A stretch of DNA of 64,000 nt. Source: Arthrobacter sp. ISL-28. Lineage in GTDB: Bacteria > Actinomycetota > Actinomycetes > Actinomycetales > Micrococcaceae. Below are positions 1-7,627 of this stretch, piece by piece. Below the pieces are notes generated by a model. That model was given only the letters and a program-made list of their open reading frames with translations. It was not told where the DNA came from and ran no database searches. Made by a program: the position numbers and the translations under genes. Every line of letters begins with the position of its first letter. Positions within the stretch are counted from its first letter, which is position 1. Location of the stretch: positions 1-64,000 of the forward strand of contig NZ_JAGGPJ010000007.1 of assembly GCF_018613875.1 (NCBI RefSeq), given 5' to 3'.

Positions 1-184
1 GCATCCCGCCGCCCTTGCCGGCCTTCGTTGCGGACTGCTTCGCTTCGGCCTTGGCGAGTTCCATTTCCTGGCGCATCAGGGTGGAAAGATCCCGGGTGAC
101 GTCACCCAGGAGCTCCCCGAGGGAATTGGTGTCCGCCTTGGCGTGCGCGGCTGTCGGAGGAGTCTCCGGTATCTGACTGCTCAC
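1..184 (-). CDS. Phage holin family (holin-X-like) protein, 3' part missing
   Basis: Only the N-terminal 61 residues lie in the window and the gene runs off the left edge. The frame starts with GTG at 184 and reads VSSQIPETPPTAAHAKADTN, then a charged helix containing LGELLGDVTRDLSTLMRQEM followed by ELAKAEAKQ. This 'S-L-M-R-Q-E-(ME)-L-A-K-A-E' helix is typical of the start of actinobacterial phage-holin-family (Phage_holin_3_6) membrane proteins; the two membrane segments would lie beyond the edge. Its start overlaps the stop of the upstream gene by 3 bases (GTGA), so the two are probably translationally coupled. Despite the name these are usually chromosomal envelope proteins, not lysis proteins. 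Confidence 0.7.
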   Translation of the reverse strand, partial: MSSQIPETPPTAAHAKADTNSLGELLGDVTRDLSTLMRQEMELAKAEAKQSATKAGKGGGM

Positions 185-1092
185 AGCTGACGACCTTCAC
201 CCTCCGCAAAGGGGTCATCAACGTCGCGCAGCGGAACCGCTCCCGCCGAACCTCCCGGAAGAACCTGTGACGAGGCCGGGGCCGTGGCTGACCGTGTGGG
301 CTCAGCGTAGCCGGGCTGGGTGTGGCCAGGTTCGCCGAAGCGGGGCTCGCTGGCGGTCGGTTCACCGTAAGCGGGAGTGCCGTAGGTGGGCTGCGCGTAG
401 GACGGCTGCCCCTGTGTGGTTTCGTCGTAGAGCGGCTCGCCTACGCCCGCTCCGATGGCGCTAGCCGTTACGGGAGGCTGGACGGGCTGCGGCGGAACAG
501 AGGTGCCGGTTGCCGAGGTGGCGGCGGGGGCGCCGGCCTGCAGGCTCCTGCCCAGCCGGCCTGCCAGGACGCCGGCGCTGGCAGCGAGTAGGAGGAAGGT
601 GCCGGGGCGCTGGCGGGCGAAGGTCTTGACCTCGTCAAGCAGCGAGCCCGGGTCCCTGTTCTCCAGCCAGGATGCGACGGATTCCGATCGTTGTGCCGCC
701 TGGCGCACGAGGTCCGCGGCGACGCCCTGCTGCTCCGGTGCGTCCGCCATCGTGCGCAGCTGTGAGGAGATGGTGCGGATCCCTTCGGCTGCCTTCTGCT
801 GCTGGACGCCTGCCTGGTCGGCCAGATCCGACTTCGCCTGGAAGAGGAGATCTTTGGCGTTCGTCTTTGCTTCGGAAGCCACGTTCGCGGCTTCGGCCTT
901 AGCCGCGCCCGCCACGTTCTGGGCTGCACCGGCAGCCTGGCCAGCCACGGTGGCGGCTTCTTCCTTCGCGGTGTCGGTCTTCGAGGCTGCCGCCGGGCTC
1001 CCGGAGGATACGCCCGAGCCGTAAGCCTTGGAGTTCTGCGGAGCCGGGGGAACCGTGAGGCTCCCGTCCTGCGGCCATTGGTTCTCTGTCAT
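181..1092 (-). CDS. Membrane-anchored Ala-rich coiled-coil protein, DUF883/ElaB-like core
   Basis: 303 residues. Residues 40-125 are an Ala/Lys/Glu-rich helical stretch with LEA-like repeats (AGQAAGAAQNVAGAAKAEAA). Residues about 125-160 resemble the body of DUF883/ElaB proteins, followed by a hydrophobic segment (PGTFLLLAASAGVLAGRL, about 163-180). The C-terminal 110 residues are a disordered Pro/Gly/Tyr-rich tail with repeats such as YGEPTASEPRFGEPGHTQPG. It heads an operon with the holin-like gene and faces the PRC-barrel gene across a shared 421-base intergenic region. Role inferred: an envelope-associated, stress-related scaffold. No enzyme motif is visible. Confidence 0.65.
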   Translation of the reverse strand: MTENQWPQDGSLTVPPAPQNSKAYGSGVSSGSPAAASKTDTAKEEAATVAGQAAGAAQNVAGAAKAEAANVASEAKTNAKDLLFQAKSDLADQAGVQQQKAAEGIRTISSQLRTMADAPEQQGVAADLVRQAAQRSESVASWLENRDPGSLLDEVKTFARQRPGTFLLLAASAGVLAGRLGRSLQAGAPAATSATGTSVPPQPVQPPVTASAIGAGVGEPLYDETTQGQPSYAQPTYGTPAYGEPTASEPRFGEPGHTQPGYAEPTRSATAPASSQVLPGGSAGAVPLRDVDDPFAEGEGRQL

Positions 1093-1154
1093 CTTCGCTC
1101 TCTCTTTCCGAAAGGGTCAGCTGCTGTTCAGAACCAGCGTTGCTGGCAAGCAAT

Positions 1155-1182
1155 AGTAAGCATGTTTACTAATAAATAGTAA
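1155..1182. promoter_or_regulatory. Palindromic operator-like site A
   Basis: AGTAAGCATGTTTACT (1155-1170) is an imperfect 16-base palindrome (its reverse complement differs only in the centre-flanking positions). It abuts a second inverted repeat, TTACTA-ATAAA-TAGTAA (1166-1182). It lies about 65-90 bases upstream of the DUF883-like start. Its core is shared with site B on the other side of the same intergenic region. Confidence 0.5.
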
Positions 1183-1334
1183 GTACCCTTTCCATTTTTC
1201 TTGGCTTTCGGCCGCTTTCCGGATGATGCCGCCGCCCTGCGAGGAGGTGGCGGTTGTCGCATCACGGGTCCGACGCCCCCTCGCGGACCGGTCTGCCGAA
1301 ATAAAAAAAGCTAAGCAAGCTTGCCAATCTGATA

Positions 1335-1350
1335 GTAAGCATGCTTAGGG
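1335..1350. promoter_or_regulatory. Palindromic operator-like site B
   Basis: GTAAGCATGCTTAGGG contains the perfect 12-base palindrome TAAGCATGCTTA at 1336-1347, the same core as site A. It lies about 165 bases upstream of the PRC-barrel start. A dimeric repressor such as a MarR-type protein would suit the symmetry; the MarR gene at 2477 is the nearest candidate (inference). Confidence 0.5.
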
Positions 1351-1513
1351 TATAGGTGCGAGGTTGACCGGCAGAGACCTCAACCAGCGGGCATCGGCGG
1401 TAGCTTCATCCAGAGGTTTCCCGCCACGGATCCACGCCGGTCAAACGCCAGCACGGCGCAGCCCGCCCTAGCCAGTCAAGTGCATCAATAGTCAAGATCC
1501 AAGGAGACAAAGA

Positions 1514-2380
1514 ATGCTCGCCAAGGAACATATCGACGACCTGCTCAACCGCGACGGCAACGTCCTTTCCACTGACGGAGACAAGATTGGTTCAATCGGC
1601 CAGATCTACGCCGATGACGACAACGGCCAGCCCACCTGGGTAACGGCACGCACGGGACTGTTCGGCACGTCCGAGTCCTTTGTCCCGCTGGAAGGCGCCC
1701 GCATAGAGGGAAGTGACATCGTCGTCCCTTATAGCAAGGACCAGGTCAAGGATGCCCCGAGGGTTGATACGGACGGTCATCTGGATCCATCCGAGGAAGA
1801 CCGCCTCTACGAGCACTACCAGCTCAATGGCGCCGTGACCTACAGCGATGCAACAGCCGGACAGAATACCGGCGCAGCCTACGGTGAAACCGGCTATCCG
1901 GCCACCGAACGCGACGCCGGCTTTGCGGCGACCGGACGTGACGGCACGTACAACACGGCGGACGCCTCTGACACGGTGGGCCGCGACACGTCCGGCCCAA
2001 CGACGGACGACGCCATGACACGCTCCGAGGAGCGGCTCAGCGTTGGTACAGAGAAGCAGGCCACCGGCCGGGCGCGGCTGCGCAAGTACGTTACTAAGGA
2101 AAACGTGACCCAGACCGTCCCGGTGCAGCGAGAAGAACTCCGGGTGGAACGTGAGCCCATCACGGACGGAAACGTCGGCGCCGCGATGAGCGGCCCGGAT
2201 CTCAGCGAGGAGGAACACGAGGTCATCCTCCACGAAGAACGGCCGGTCGTGGACAAGGAAACCGTTCCGGTAGAGCGGGTCCGTCTGGACACCGAAACCG
2301 TCACCGATGAAGTCACTGTCGATGAGGAGGTCCGAAAGGAGCGCATCGAGACGGACGGCGTCGACGACAGTCGTCGCTGA
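1514..2380 (+). CDS. PRC-barrel and DUF2382 domain protein
   Basis: 288 residues, with a strong Shine-Dalgarno (AAGGAG) before the ATG. Residues 1-90 form a PRC-barrel-like domain (LNRDGNVLSTDGDKIGSIGQ, then TWVTARTGLFGTSESFVPL). Residues 100-170 are a low-complexity linker. The last 120 residues match DUF2382, with the paired pattern SEERLSVGTEKQATGRARLRK and then VTQTVPVQREELRVEREPI. Such proteins are common and stress-associated in actinobacteria and other soil bacteria, but their biochemical role is not settled. It is followed by the MarR gene on the same strand and preceded by palindromic site B. Confidence 0.88.
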   Translation: MLAKEHIDDLLNRDGNVLSTDGDKIGSIGQIYADDDNGQPTWVTARTGLFGTSESFVPLEGARIEGSDIVVPYSKDQVKDAPRVDTDGHLDPSEEDRLYEHYQLNGAVTYSDATAGQNTGAAYGETGYPATERDAGFAATGRDGTYNTADASDTVGRDTSGPTTDDAMTRSEERLSVGTEKQATGRARLRKYVTKENVTQTVPVQREELRVEREPITDGNVGAAMSGPDLSEEEHEVILHEERPVVDKETVPVERVRLDTETVTDEVTVDEEVRKERIETDGVDDSRR

Positions 2381-2476
2381 CACGCAGACCATTGGGGGCC
2401 GGAACTATCCCGGCCCCTTGTGGCCGTGATACCCGGGGTATTGACCACTCAGGCTTGAGAAGGAAGGACGGATCTG

Positions 2477-3208
2477 ATGGTCCCGAATGCTGACGCTGAG
2501 CCATGGGGTCCCCATCAATTGCTGTCCATGGCCGCCCGGCTCATCCAGCGCCGTCAGGACCAGGCGCTCGCTGACCTCGGTCTCACCCATGCCGCCGTTA
2601 TTGCCCTCCAGGGGCTCACGGCCGGGCCGCTGAACCAAGAACGTCTGGCTGCGGACATCAAGGTACGTAGCCAGTCCTTGGGCAGGGTTTTGACGCGCCT
2701 CGAGGAGGCGGGGCTTGTGTCCCGCACTTTGAGCTCACACGACCGGCGGAGCAACGAGGTCGCCATCACTGAGTCGGGGTTGCAGGCCCTTGCGGCGGCC
2801 CGCCGCGTGGAGAAGGACGTGCTGCCGCCGGATGTGGTGGAGGGTGCTGTGCTGAGCCGAGAGCTGGCGCGGGTGATCAGCTATTTTCCCGGCTCGCCGA
2901 GGCTGGGCGCGAAGCAGGTAACGGAGCCGGCGGCGGAAGCCCTCACGTCGGTTCCTGAAGCGGATAAGTCGATTTCTGAAGCAGATAGGTCGGATGCCAC
3001 TGCGGAGAAGAGGCCGCCGGAGCCAGTGTGGGAGGGCGGCGCCCTGGCCGCGGCTGAAGTGGCGGAGGGGGCCGGTACTGCCCCGGAAGCGGCTGACACT
3101 GCGGCGGCCACCGGCGTTGAGGAGGCCGATCCCGGTGCGACTGCCCAGGCCCACCCTGATCAGGTCCGGACGGATATAGCACGCCCGGATGGCAACCGGG
3201 AAAACTGA
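2477..3208 (+). CDS. MarR family transcriptional regulator with acidic C-terminal extension
   Basis: 243 residues, with AAGGAAGGA before the ATG. Residues 10-120 form a winged helix-turn-helix of MarR type: RRQDQALADLGLTHAAVIAL, then NQERLAADIKVRSQSLGRVL (recognition region), then the wing with LSSHDRRSNEVAITESG. MarR proteins are normally about 140-160 residues. Here a further roughly 90-residue Ala/Glu/Pro-rich, probably disordered tail follows. It sits directly downstream of the PRC-barrel gene and could regulate the palindromes in the 1093-1513 region. The ligand is unknown. Confidence 0.85.
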   Translation: MVPNADAEPWGPHQLLSMAARLIQRRQDQALADLGLTHAAVIALQGLTAGPLNQERLAADIKVRSQSLGRVLTRLEEAGLVSRTLSSHDRRSNEVAITESGLQALAAARRVEKDVLPPDVVEGAVLSRELARVISYFPGSPRLGAKQVTEPAAEALTSVPEADKSISEADRSDATAEKRPPEPVWEGGALAAAEVAEGAGTAPEAADTAAATGVEEADPGATAQAHPDQVRTDIARPDGNREN

Positions 3209-3222
3209 ATCCGGCAACGGTC

Positions 3223-3269
3223 ACGTTGTTCCCGCGCCCCCCATGCCGGCGCGGGAACAACGTCTTTTT
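3223..3269 (+). terminator. Rho-independent terminator after the MarR gene
   Basis: A perfect 16-bp stem, ACGTTGTTCCCGCGCC (3223-3238) paired with 3248-3263, has a 9-base loop and is followed by CTTTTT. The T-run is on the plus strand, so it ends the PRC-barrel/MarR transcription unit. Confidence 0.9.
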
Positions 3270-3299
3270 GCTTCTGCTGCGACTTCTCCTGAGCCTGGT

Positions 3300-3458
3300 T
3301 CAACGTCCCGCAGTGCGGCTTCCCCTGGCCATGGGGTCGGGCCAGGTCCCGATGAAACCCGCCATCGGGTCCGGCCAGTTGCCGATGCGCCCCAGCACCG
3401 GATCCGGCCAGTTGCCGGTGCGTCGAGAGGCAGCAGGCAATGAGGCGTGAGTAGACAT
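3300..3458 (-). CDS. 52-residue peptide with three GxWPDP repeats
   Basis: The ATG at 3458 is preceded by a good Shine-Dalgarno (AGGAG, 8 bases upstream). The product opens MSTHASLPAASRR, then has three 11-residue repeats: TGNWPDPVLGR, IGNWPDPMAGF, IGTWPDPMARG, and ends SRTAGR. The invariant core is G-(N/T)-W-P-D-P. Codons differ between copies at third positions (GAT/GAC, CCG/CCC, GGC/GGG) while W-P-D-P is kept, which argues for selection on protein. No signal peptide or membrane segment is visible. It lies 88 bases downstream of the secreted PGSSPD protein on the same strand, so the two are probably co-transcribed. I do not recognise the family. Confidence 0.6.
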   Translation of the reverse strand: MSTHASLPAASRRTGNWPDPVLGRIGNWPDPMAGFIGTWPDPMARGSRTAGR

Positions 3459-3546
3459 GACATTTTCTCCTGACTGAACTTTCAAATCCGTGCGCCGGTG
3501 GCGCAGGCGGCCGTCTTCTGCCGTGATGAAGGCAGAGTTGACCTGT

Positions 3547-4551
3547 TCAGTCGGGGGAAGACCCCGGTTCGAATGGCGGGCTGGATGGAAGGACCAAGGC
3601 GGTGTCGTGTTCACGCTCGCCGGGATTCTGGGACAACCCCTTCCAGAATGCGGCGATATCCGCGCCCTGAGCACCTGGGCCGTCGGAGCCCGCGGAGCTG
3701 GACTTGCCGTGCGTGGCGGCAACGTTGAGGTGCTGCAGGGCAAACGCGTGGTTCAGCAGCCCAAACGGCAACGGCTGGACTGCGACTGCCGCCACGGGGC
3801 GGGCGGAGGTCGTCATGTGAAGCTGCGCCAGCGTCGGACCACGTGGGACCGACTTCTGAACGGACACCACGGCGCGTGCTGGAGCGGCTGTCTCTAGGGC
3901 ATGCGCGGTGTGGGCAGCGGAAAATACTGCAGCCGCTGGAACTGGAGCGGCCGGCCGAGCAGTGGCCGGCGCGGCAGGGAGCGTTGTGGAAATGGCGCGA
4001 GGCCGCACGTGCTGCGCCGGGACTTCAGAAACCGTAACTACAGGCACAGGCACAGGCACAGCCACAGGCACCGGCAGAGCGAGCCGGGGGATACGGGGTA
4101 GCCGTGGATCCAGAGAGGCGACGGCATTGTCCGCTGCTGCAACGGCTTTGTCGGCCAGGGACACCACCACGGGGGCGGCCGTCTTCACGACTGGCGAGGA
4201 CAGGCCGGTGGTCCCGCCGACTGCCACATCGGTTGTGGATGCCACGGCCGAGATTGTGCTGGCGACCGGGCGCGTGAGGTCAGGCGCCGCAGGTGGCGCT
4301 ATGGCTGGCGCATCTTCGTCGGCGGTTGGGCTGAGGGTGCCAGTCACAGCCTCGGTCAGGTCACCGGACGGACCAGAGCTAAGCAATCCGGAACCCAAAG
4401 AGTTGGTGTTCAGCTGCACGGTCTCGGCGGAGTCCACGGATGATGCCTGCGCTGTGCCTGCCCCCCAAATGAGCCATGCCAACGCCAGAAGCGCGGGTAG
4501 AAGGAGCGCGCGCAAAAAAGCAGCGCAACGAAGGCTCAGGATGCTACCCAT
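3547..4551 (-). CDS. Secreted Ala/Pro/Val-rich protein with C-terminal FEPGSSPD
   Basis: 334 residues. The N-terminus is a clear signal peptide: RCAAFLRALLLPALLALAWL, then IWGAGTAQA with likely cleavage before SSVDS. The mature part is low-complexity and rich in Ala, Pro, Val and Thr, with a VPVAVPVPVPVVTV tract near residues 165-180. The last eight residues are FEPGSSPD. The protein encoded at 20670-21746 has the same architecture and ends FDPGSSPD, so the two are paralogues. The ATG has an unusual G-only Shine-Dalgarno (GGGGGGG, 9 bases away). No catalytic motif is visible. An exported surface or matrix role is inferred. Confidence 0.7.
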   Translation of the reverse strand: MGSILSLRCAAFLRALLLPALLALAWLIWGAGTAQASSVDSAETVQLNTNSLGSGLLSSGPSGDLTEAVTGTLSPTADEDAPAIAPPAAPDLTRPVASTISAVASTTDVAVGGTTGLSSPVVKTAAPVVVSLADKAVAAADNAVASLDPRLPRIPRLALPVPVAVPVPVPVVTVSEVPAQHVRPRAISTTLPAAPATARPAAPVPAAAVFSAAHTAHALETAAPARAVVSVQKSVPRGPTLAQLHMTTSARPVAAVAVQPLPFGLLNHAFALQHLNVAATHGKSSSAGSDGPGAQGADIAAFWKGLSQNPGEREHDTALVLPSSPPFEPGSSPD

Positions 4552-4716
4552 TCCGATTCACCCCCCCGAGTGCATGGGAGATCAGCATATGCCCGGGTGC
4601 CTGCCCCGTCTAGAGCGAAATTGTTCGTTTGCTTATTATCTGCCGGCTGAGGAAAGAAGGTGCCTGATGGCTGTGCCCATTCGGCCGTAAAATTGATGGT
4701 AGAGGTGCTGGAGCAA

Positions 4717-4896
4717 ATGTCCGGGTCGATCGTCGTTGTCCTGATAATCCTGGCAATAATTGCCACGGTGGCCATCGTCGCCACGGTGGTAGTTGTCGTG
4801 CGTGACGGCCGCGGCCATGTCCCGACCGAACCATCTCAGCGGCCCTGGACGGCGGGAAACCTGCCAAGCCAGCCATACTCCCTGATTCGCTTCTAG
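4717..4896 (+). CDS. Small single-span membrane protein
   Basis: 59 residues if started at ATG 4717. It consists of one hydrophobic helix (SIVVVLIILAIIATVAIVAT, then VVVVV) and a short cytoplasmic tail, RDGRGHVPTEPSQRPW and so on. The tail pattern 'helix-RDG-G-x-x-P' is familiar from small Micrococcaceae membrane proteins. Alternative in-frame starts are ATG 4696 and GTG 4660; AGAGGTG upstream of 4717 is the best ribosome-binding candidate. Function unknown. Confidence 0.55.
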   Translation: MSGSIVVVLIILAIIATVAIVATVVVVVRDGRGHVPTEPSQRPWTAGNLPSQPYSLIRF

Positions 4897-5172
4897 ACGC
4901 AACCTTCTCGCCGCAAGGCGGGCGCCGGCGTCGGGGAGTAATGTTCTGCCCGCAAGCCGGAGACGGGCGTTGCCGTCGAAAGCGGTTTCGACAGGCTGAA
5001 GAAGCGAGGAGTTCTGCCGGGAGCCGCCGTGACCGGGCAACGTGCCGGGGCAAAAAGCTGGTGCAGTTGCCCACGAACTTGCATGTGGCACCTGCACCAA
5101 CCGGTAGTACGAATATTCAGATTAGATATCTACTCATTCGCGGCTCCTATTTCCCGGCGTTCGCGGTCCGGG
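4897..5172. other. Intergenic region with a fragment of a widespread intergenic repeat
   Basis: No convincing coding frame was seen. It contains the small hairpin GTCGAAA-GCGG-TTTCGAC (4975-4992), which runs into GGTTTCGACAGGCTGAA. This resembles the TTTCGACAAGCTCAACC repeat common between genes of Micrococcales; another copy is at 11609-11628. Confidence 0.35.
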
Positions 5173-5634
5173 CTATTTCCTGTCCTCGGCCAGATGCCGC
5201 GAGAACATCCAGCCGGCGGCAACCATCAGCACACCCGCCACCATCAGGGTCCAGTTATCCGTCATGTTCAGCGACAAGAAGTTGGCCGCCGATCCGACTC
5301 CGACACTGAGCCCGTAGATGCTGAGGATGATGTACAGCGCCCCGGCGCCCATGAGGAACCTGCGCGCACCCATCTCACTGCGGGACATCGCCCAGCCGGT
5401 GCCGCCGATGACCAGCTGCACAATATTAAGCAGAATGGACACCTGGAACAGGCCAAACAACATTGCGTGCGAATCAGGCCCAAGGAACATCAGTTCGCCA
5501 TACTGTGTGGTGATACCCGGGATGAACCCCAGAACACCAACCACCAACGCGACAATACCAACACCCATGCCGGCATTCTGGACGTCTGTCCGACCAAAAT
5601 GTACGCCGTGTGCATGTGGGGATGCGGTAGTCAT
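5173..5634 (-). CDS. DUF4383 family four-helix membrane protein
   Basis: 153 residues from the ATG at 5634, which has GGAGG upstream. A longer frame extends upstream, but it lacks a ribosome site and would overlap the start region of the next gene. Four hydrophobic segments are visible: VGIVALVVGVLGFIPG, the SHAMLFGLFQVSILLNIVQL region, the FLMGAGALYIILSIYGLSVG region, and WTLMVAGVLMVAAGWM. The motif NIVQLVIGGTGWAMSRS is typical of DUF4383. The N-terminal HAHGVHFGRTDVQN and the short polar tail are cytoplasmic-like. Function unknown. Confidence 0.8.
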   Translation of the reverse strand: MTTASPHAHGVHFGRTDVQNAGMGVGIVALVVGVLGFIPGITTQYGELMFLGPDSHAMLFGLFQVSILLNIVQLVIGGTGWAMSRSEMGARRFLMGAGALYIILSIYGLSVGVGSAANFLSLNMTDNWTLMVAGVLMVAAGWMFSRHLAEDRK

Positions 5635-5791
5635 TTTCTGCCTCCAACCACTGATTGCGGACAAGCTAATTTTACGTCGGTAATTCCAAAAAAGCGCCGG
5701 GGGGTGTCCGATAACGGTGCCCTTCGGGATAACCCCCGGGCCTGTCTTCTTGGGGGATAGCGCCTGTCGTACCAGGTGGGAGAGACCGTAC

Positions 5792-7129
5792 ATGGCACGA
5801 TGGACCACGATGAAACTGCGCGCTGATCAGACCGGGGACCGTGGCCTTCCGATGCCTTTATGGCTGCAGGGCGGGCTGGAGTCAGCCCAAGCGGCCATTA
5901 TTTCCGCGCTCGCGGTGGTCGCCCCCATCGCCGCGGTATGGGCGACGTCCGGCTTCCGGGACTCGCAGTTCGACGTTTTGGCGCGTCTGGCCGGCCAGGC
6001 GTGGCTGGTGGTTCACGGCGTGCCTCTGTATCTGGCCGCTGTGGCCGGGGGTGCTGCGGCGAAGCCGGAAACGGGCACGCTGTCGCTCATTCCGCTGGGT
6101 CTGACGCTCATACCGTTCCTCCTTGCCTGGCGTGCTGGCCGGCGCCTTGCCCGCGCCTCCTATACAGATCAGCTGTGGCAAGCGCTACTGGGATCCTGGC
6201 TTGTTTATGCGGCCTTCGGAATGGCCACCGGCTTCGTCTGCCGGACGGACGACGTCGAGGTCTATCTCTGGTGGGCAGCGCTTTTTCCCTTGGCTCCGTT
6301 TGCCCTGGGCATGGTGATTGGAGCGCGGCGCGAGGCGGGCTCATGGAGCCGGCTGATCGGCGTTGACGCCGTTGATTGGATTGCGCGCACCAGCCAGCAC
6401 TCCCGTTGGGCCGGCTCGTACCTCGCCTCCGCTGCGAAGGCCGGATTTGTCGCTCTCATGGCGGCGTTGGCGTTGTCCTCGGCCCTGCTCGCGGTGGATC
6501 TCTTCATCCACTGGAACCTCGTGGTGGCGGTTTATGAGGGGCTCGACGCCGGGGCCATGGGAGGCGCCGTACTCACCATTGCGCAGCTCGGCTTCATTCC
6601 CAACCTCGCCGTCTTCGCGCTCGCCTGGGTCTCCGGCTCGGGCTTCGCCCTCGGCGTTGGCTCGCAGGTTGGCCCGCTAGGCACCGCTGTGGGGCCGCTT
6701 CCGTCCATCCCGGTGCTTGCCGCCATTCCCGCCGGCCCCTTGGATTACGGCTCGGTGGCTCTTGTGGTGCCGGTGCTCGCCGGCGTCCTGGGAGGATGGT
6801 GGTTCCTGCGCGAAGGCGAGAACCACTTCGATGAGTGGCTCTCCATCAAGGTCCGCTTCCGCTGGTTCACGGCCGCCGCCTCCACGGTCGTCCTCGGCAT
6901 CATTACCGGAACGTCCGCCGGGGTACTGGCCGGCGTTCTGGCGTGGATCGCCCATGGTTCGGCCGGACTTGGGCGCCTCACCGACATCGGACCCAACCCG
7001 CTGTGGACGGCAGCCTGGGTGGCAGCGGATACGGGGCTCGGCGTCATCATCGGTTATGCAGCGGGGCCGTGGCTGGAACGCCGGCAGCAGTTGCGGGAAG
7101 CCGATCTCGGAACCGCCCTCGGCAAGTAG
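5792..7129 (+). CDS. DUF6350 family polytopic membrane protein
   Basis: 445 residues from the ATG at 5792 (GGGAGAG about 9 bases upstream). ATG 5810 is an alternative. The protein has roughly nine to ten hydrophobic segments, with the family-typical opening PLWLQGGLESAQAAIISALA, a conserved internal LIPLGLTLIPFLLAWRAGRR, and the GGWWFLREGENHFDEW loop. In Actinobacteria this gene sits directly upstream of purN-purH, as here. Members are sometimes named cell-division protein PerM-like, but the function is not established. Confidence 0.82.
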   Translation: MARWTTMKLRADQTGDRGLPMPLWLQGGLESAQAAIISALAVVAPIAAVWATSGFRDSQFDVLARLAGQAWLVVHGVPLYLAAVAGGAAAKPETGTLSLIPLGLTLIPFLLAWRAGRRLARASYTDQLWQALLGSWLVYAAFGMATGFVCRTDDVEVYLWWAALFPLAPFALGMVIGARREAGSWSRLIGVDAVDWIARTSQHSRWAGSYLASAAKAGFVALMAALALSSALLAVDLFIHWNLVVAVYEGLDAGAMGGAVLTIAQLGFIPNLAVFALAWVSGSGFALGVGSQVGPLGTAVGPLPSIPVLAAIPAGPLDYGSVALVVPVLAGVLGGWWFLREGENHFDEWLSIKVRFRWFTAAASTVVLGIITGTSAGVLAGVLAWIAHGSAGLGRLTDIGPNPLWTAAWVAADTGLGVIIGYAAGPWLERRQQLREADLGTALGK

Positions 7130-7150
7130 GCGGATCGGGCAGGCGGCGGT

Positions 7151-7588
7151 TTACGACTGGCGGAACTGGCCGGGCATGGAGTTCTCCAGCTGGACGCGGC
7201 AGTCGTTGCTGGCTTGGCTGGTCAGGGCGTGCCGGGCACACTCCTGGTAGTCACGGACCTGGTTGAAGAATAATGCGGAGACCATCACCAGCATCACCAT
7301 CACGGCGGACACCACCAGGCCGGAGATGGTGCCGAACAACACGAGCCTGGACTCCTTCAGCCTGACGGCACGGATGAGCACCATAATCCCCAGGATGATC
7401 CCGGCCAACGTCAGGATGGCGGTCAGCCACAGGTAGCTGACGTCCAGCTGGAACACGAAGAACGAACCCAGCACCGCCACGATGAACATGCGAAAGAGGG
7501 TGTGCGTCTTCAGCAGCGAGGCCTTGGCGGCGTCGCTGAGCGGATGGCTGGTCCGCTGTGACCCGTTCGGGCCCGGAGTGGGATTCAT
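7151..7588 (-). CDS. Hypothetical membrane protein, three to four helices
   Basis: 145 residues from ATG 7588; a longer upstream frame would run through purN on the other strand and is not credible. A polar N-terminus (MNPTPGPNGSQRTSHPLSDA) precedes MFIVAVLGSFFVFQL, WLTAILTLAGIILGIMVLIR and LFGTISGLVVSAVMVMLVMV. The C-terminal 35 residues contain two cysteines (ECARHALTSQASNDCRVQ) that could form a disulfide if exported. It is convergent with DUF6350 and divergent from purN. No family was recognised beyond conserved actinobacterial context. Confidence 0.72.
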   Translation of the reverse strand: MNPTPGPNGSQRTSHPLSDAAKASLLKTHTLFRMFIVAVLGSFFVFQLDVSYLWLTAILTLAGIILGIMVLIRAVRLKESRLVLFGTISGLVVSAVMVMLVMVSALFFNQVRDYQECARHALTSQASNDCRVQLENSMPGQFRQS

Positions 7589-7627
7589 GTTTTCCAGCCT
7601 ACGCGAGCAGCCACATAAGCTGGAGCA

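Larger units (their letters stand above)
1093..1513. other. Divergent intergenic region with palindromic operator-like sites
   Basis: This 421-base gap separates the DUF883-like operon (leftward) from the PRC-barrel gene (rightward). It contains two copies of AGTAAGCATG(T/C)TTA, at 1155-1170 and 1335-1347, plus an inverted repeat TTACTA-5-TAGTAA at 1166-1182. The AT-rich stretch around the first site contrasts with the GC-rich surroundings. No open frame, tRNA or RNA element was recognised in the rest. Confidence 0.6.

Noticed and set aside
1-1092. Holin-like gene as evidence for a prophage.
   Set aside because: No other phage genes are near; this protein type is a usual chromosomal envelope gene in Actinobacteria.
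3560-3600. GGTTCGAAT resembling a tRNA T-loop.
   Set aside because: No acceptor or anticodon stem around it, and it encodes the FEPGSSPD tail of a protein.
3300-3743. A 147-codon version of the WPDP peptide starting at 3743.
   Set aside because: The extension overlaps the secreted protein gene, has no ribosome site and no protein-like features; the ATG at 3458 has a strong one.
3300-4551. A RiPP biosynthetic cluster around the WPDP peptide.
   Set aside because: No radical SAM, YcaO, lanthipeptide synthetase, macrocyclase, dedicated protease or exporter gene is adjacent.
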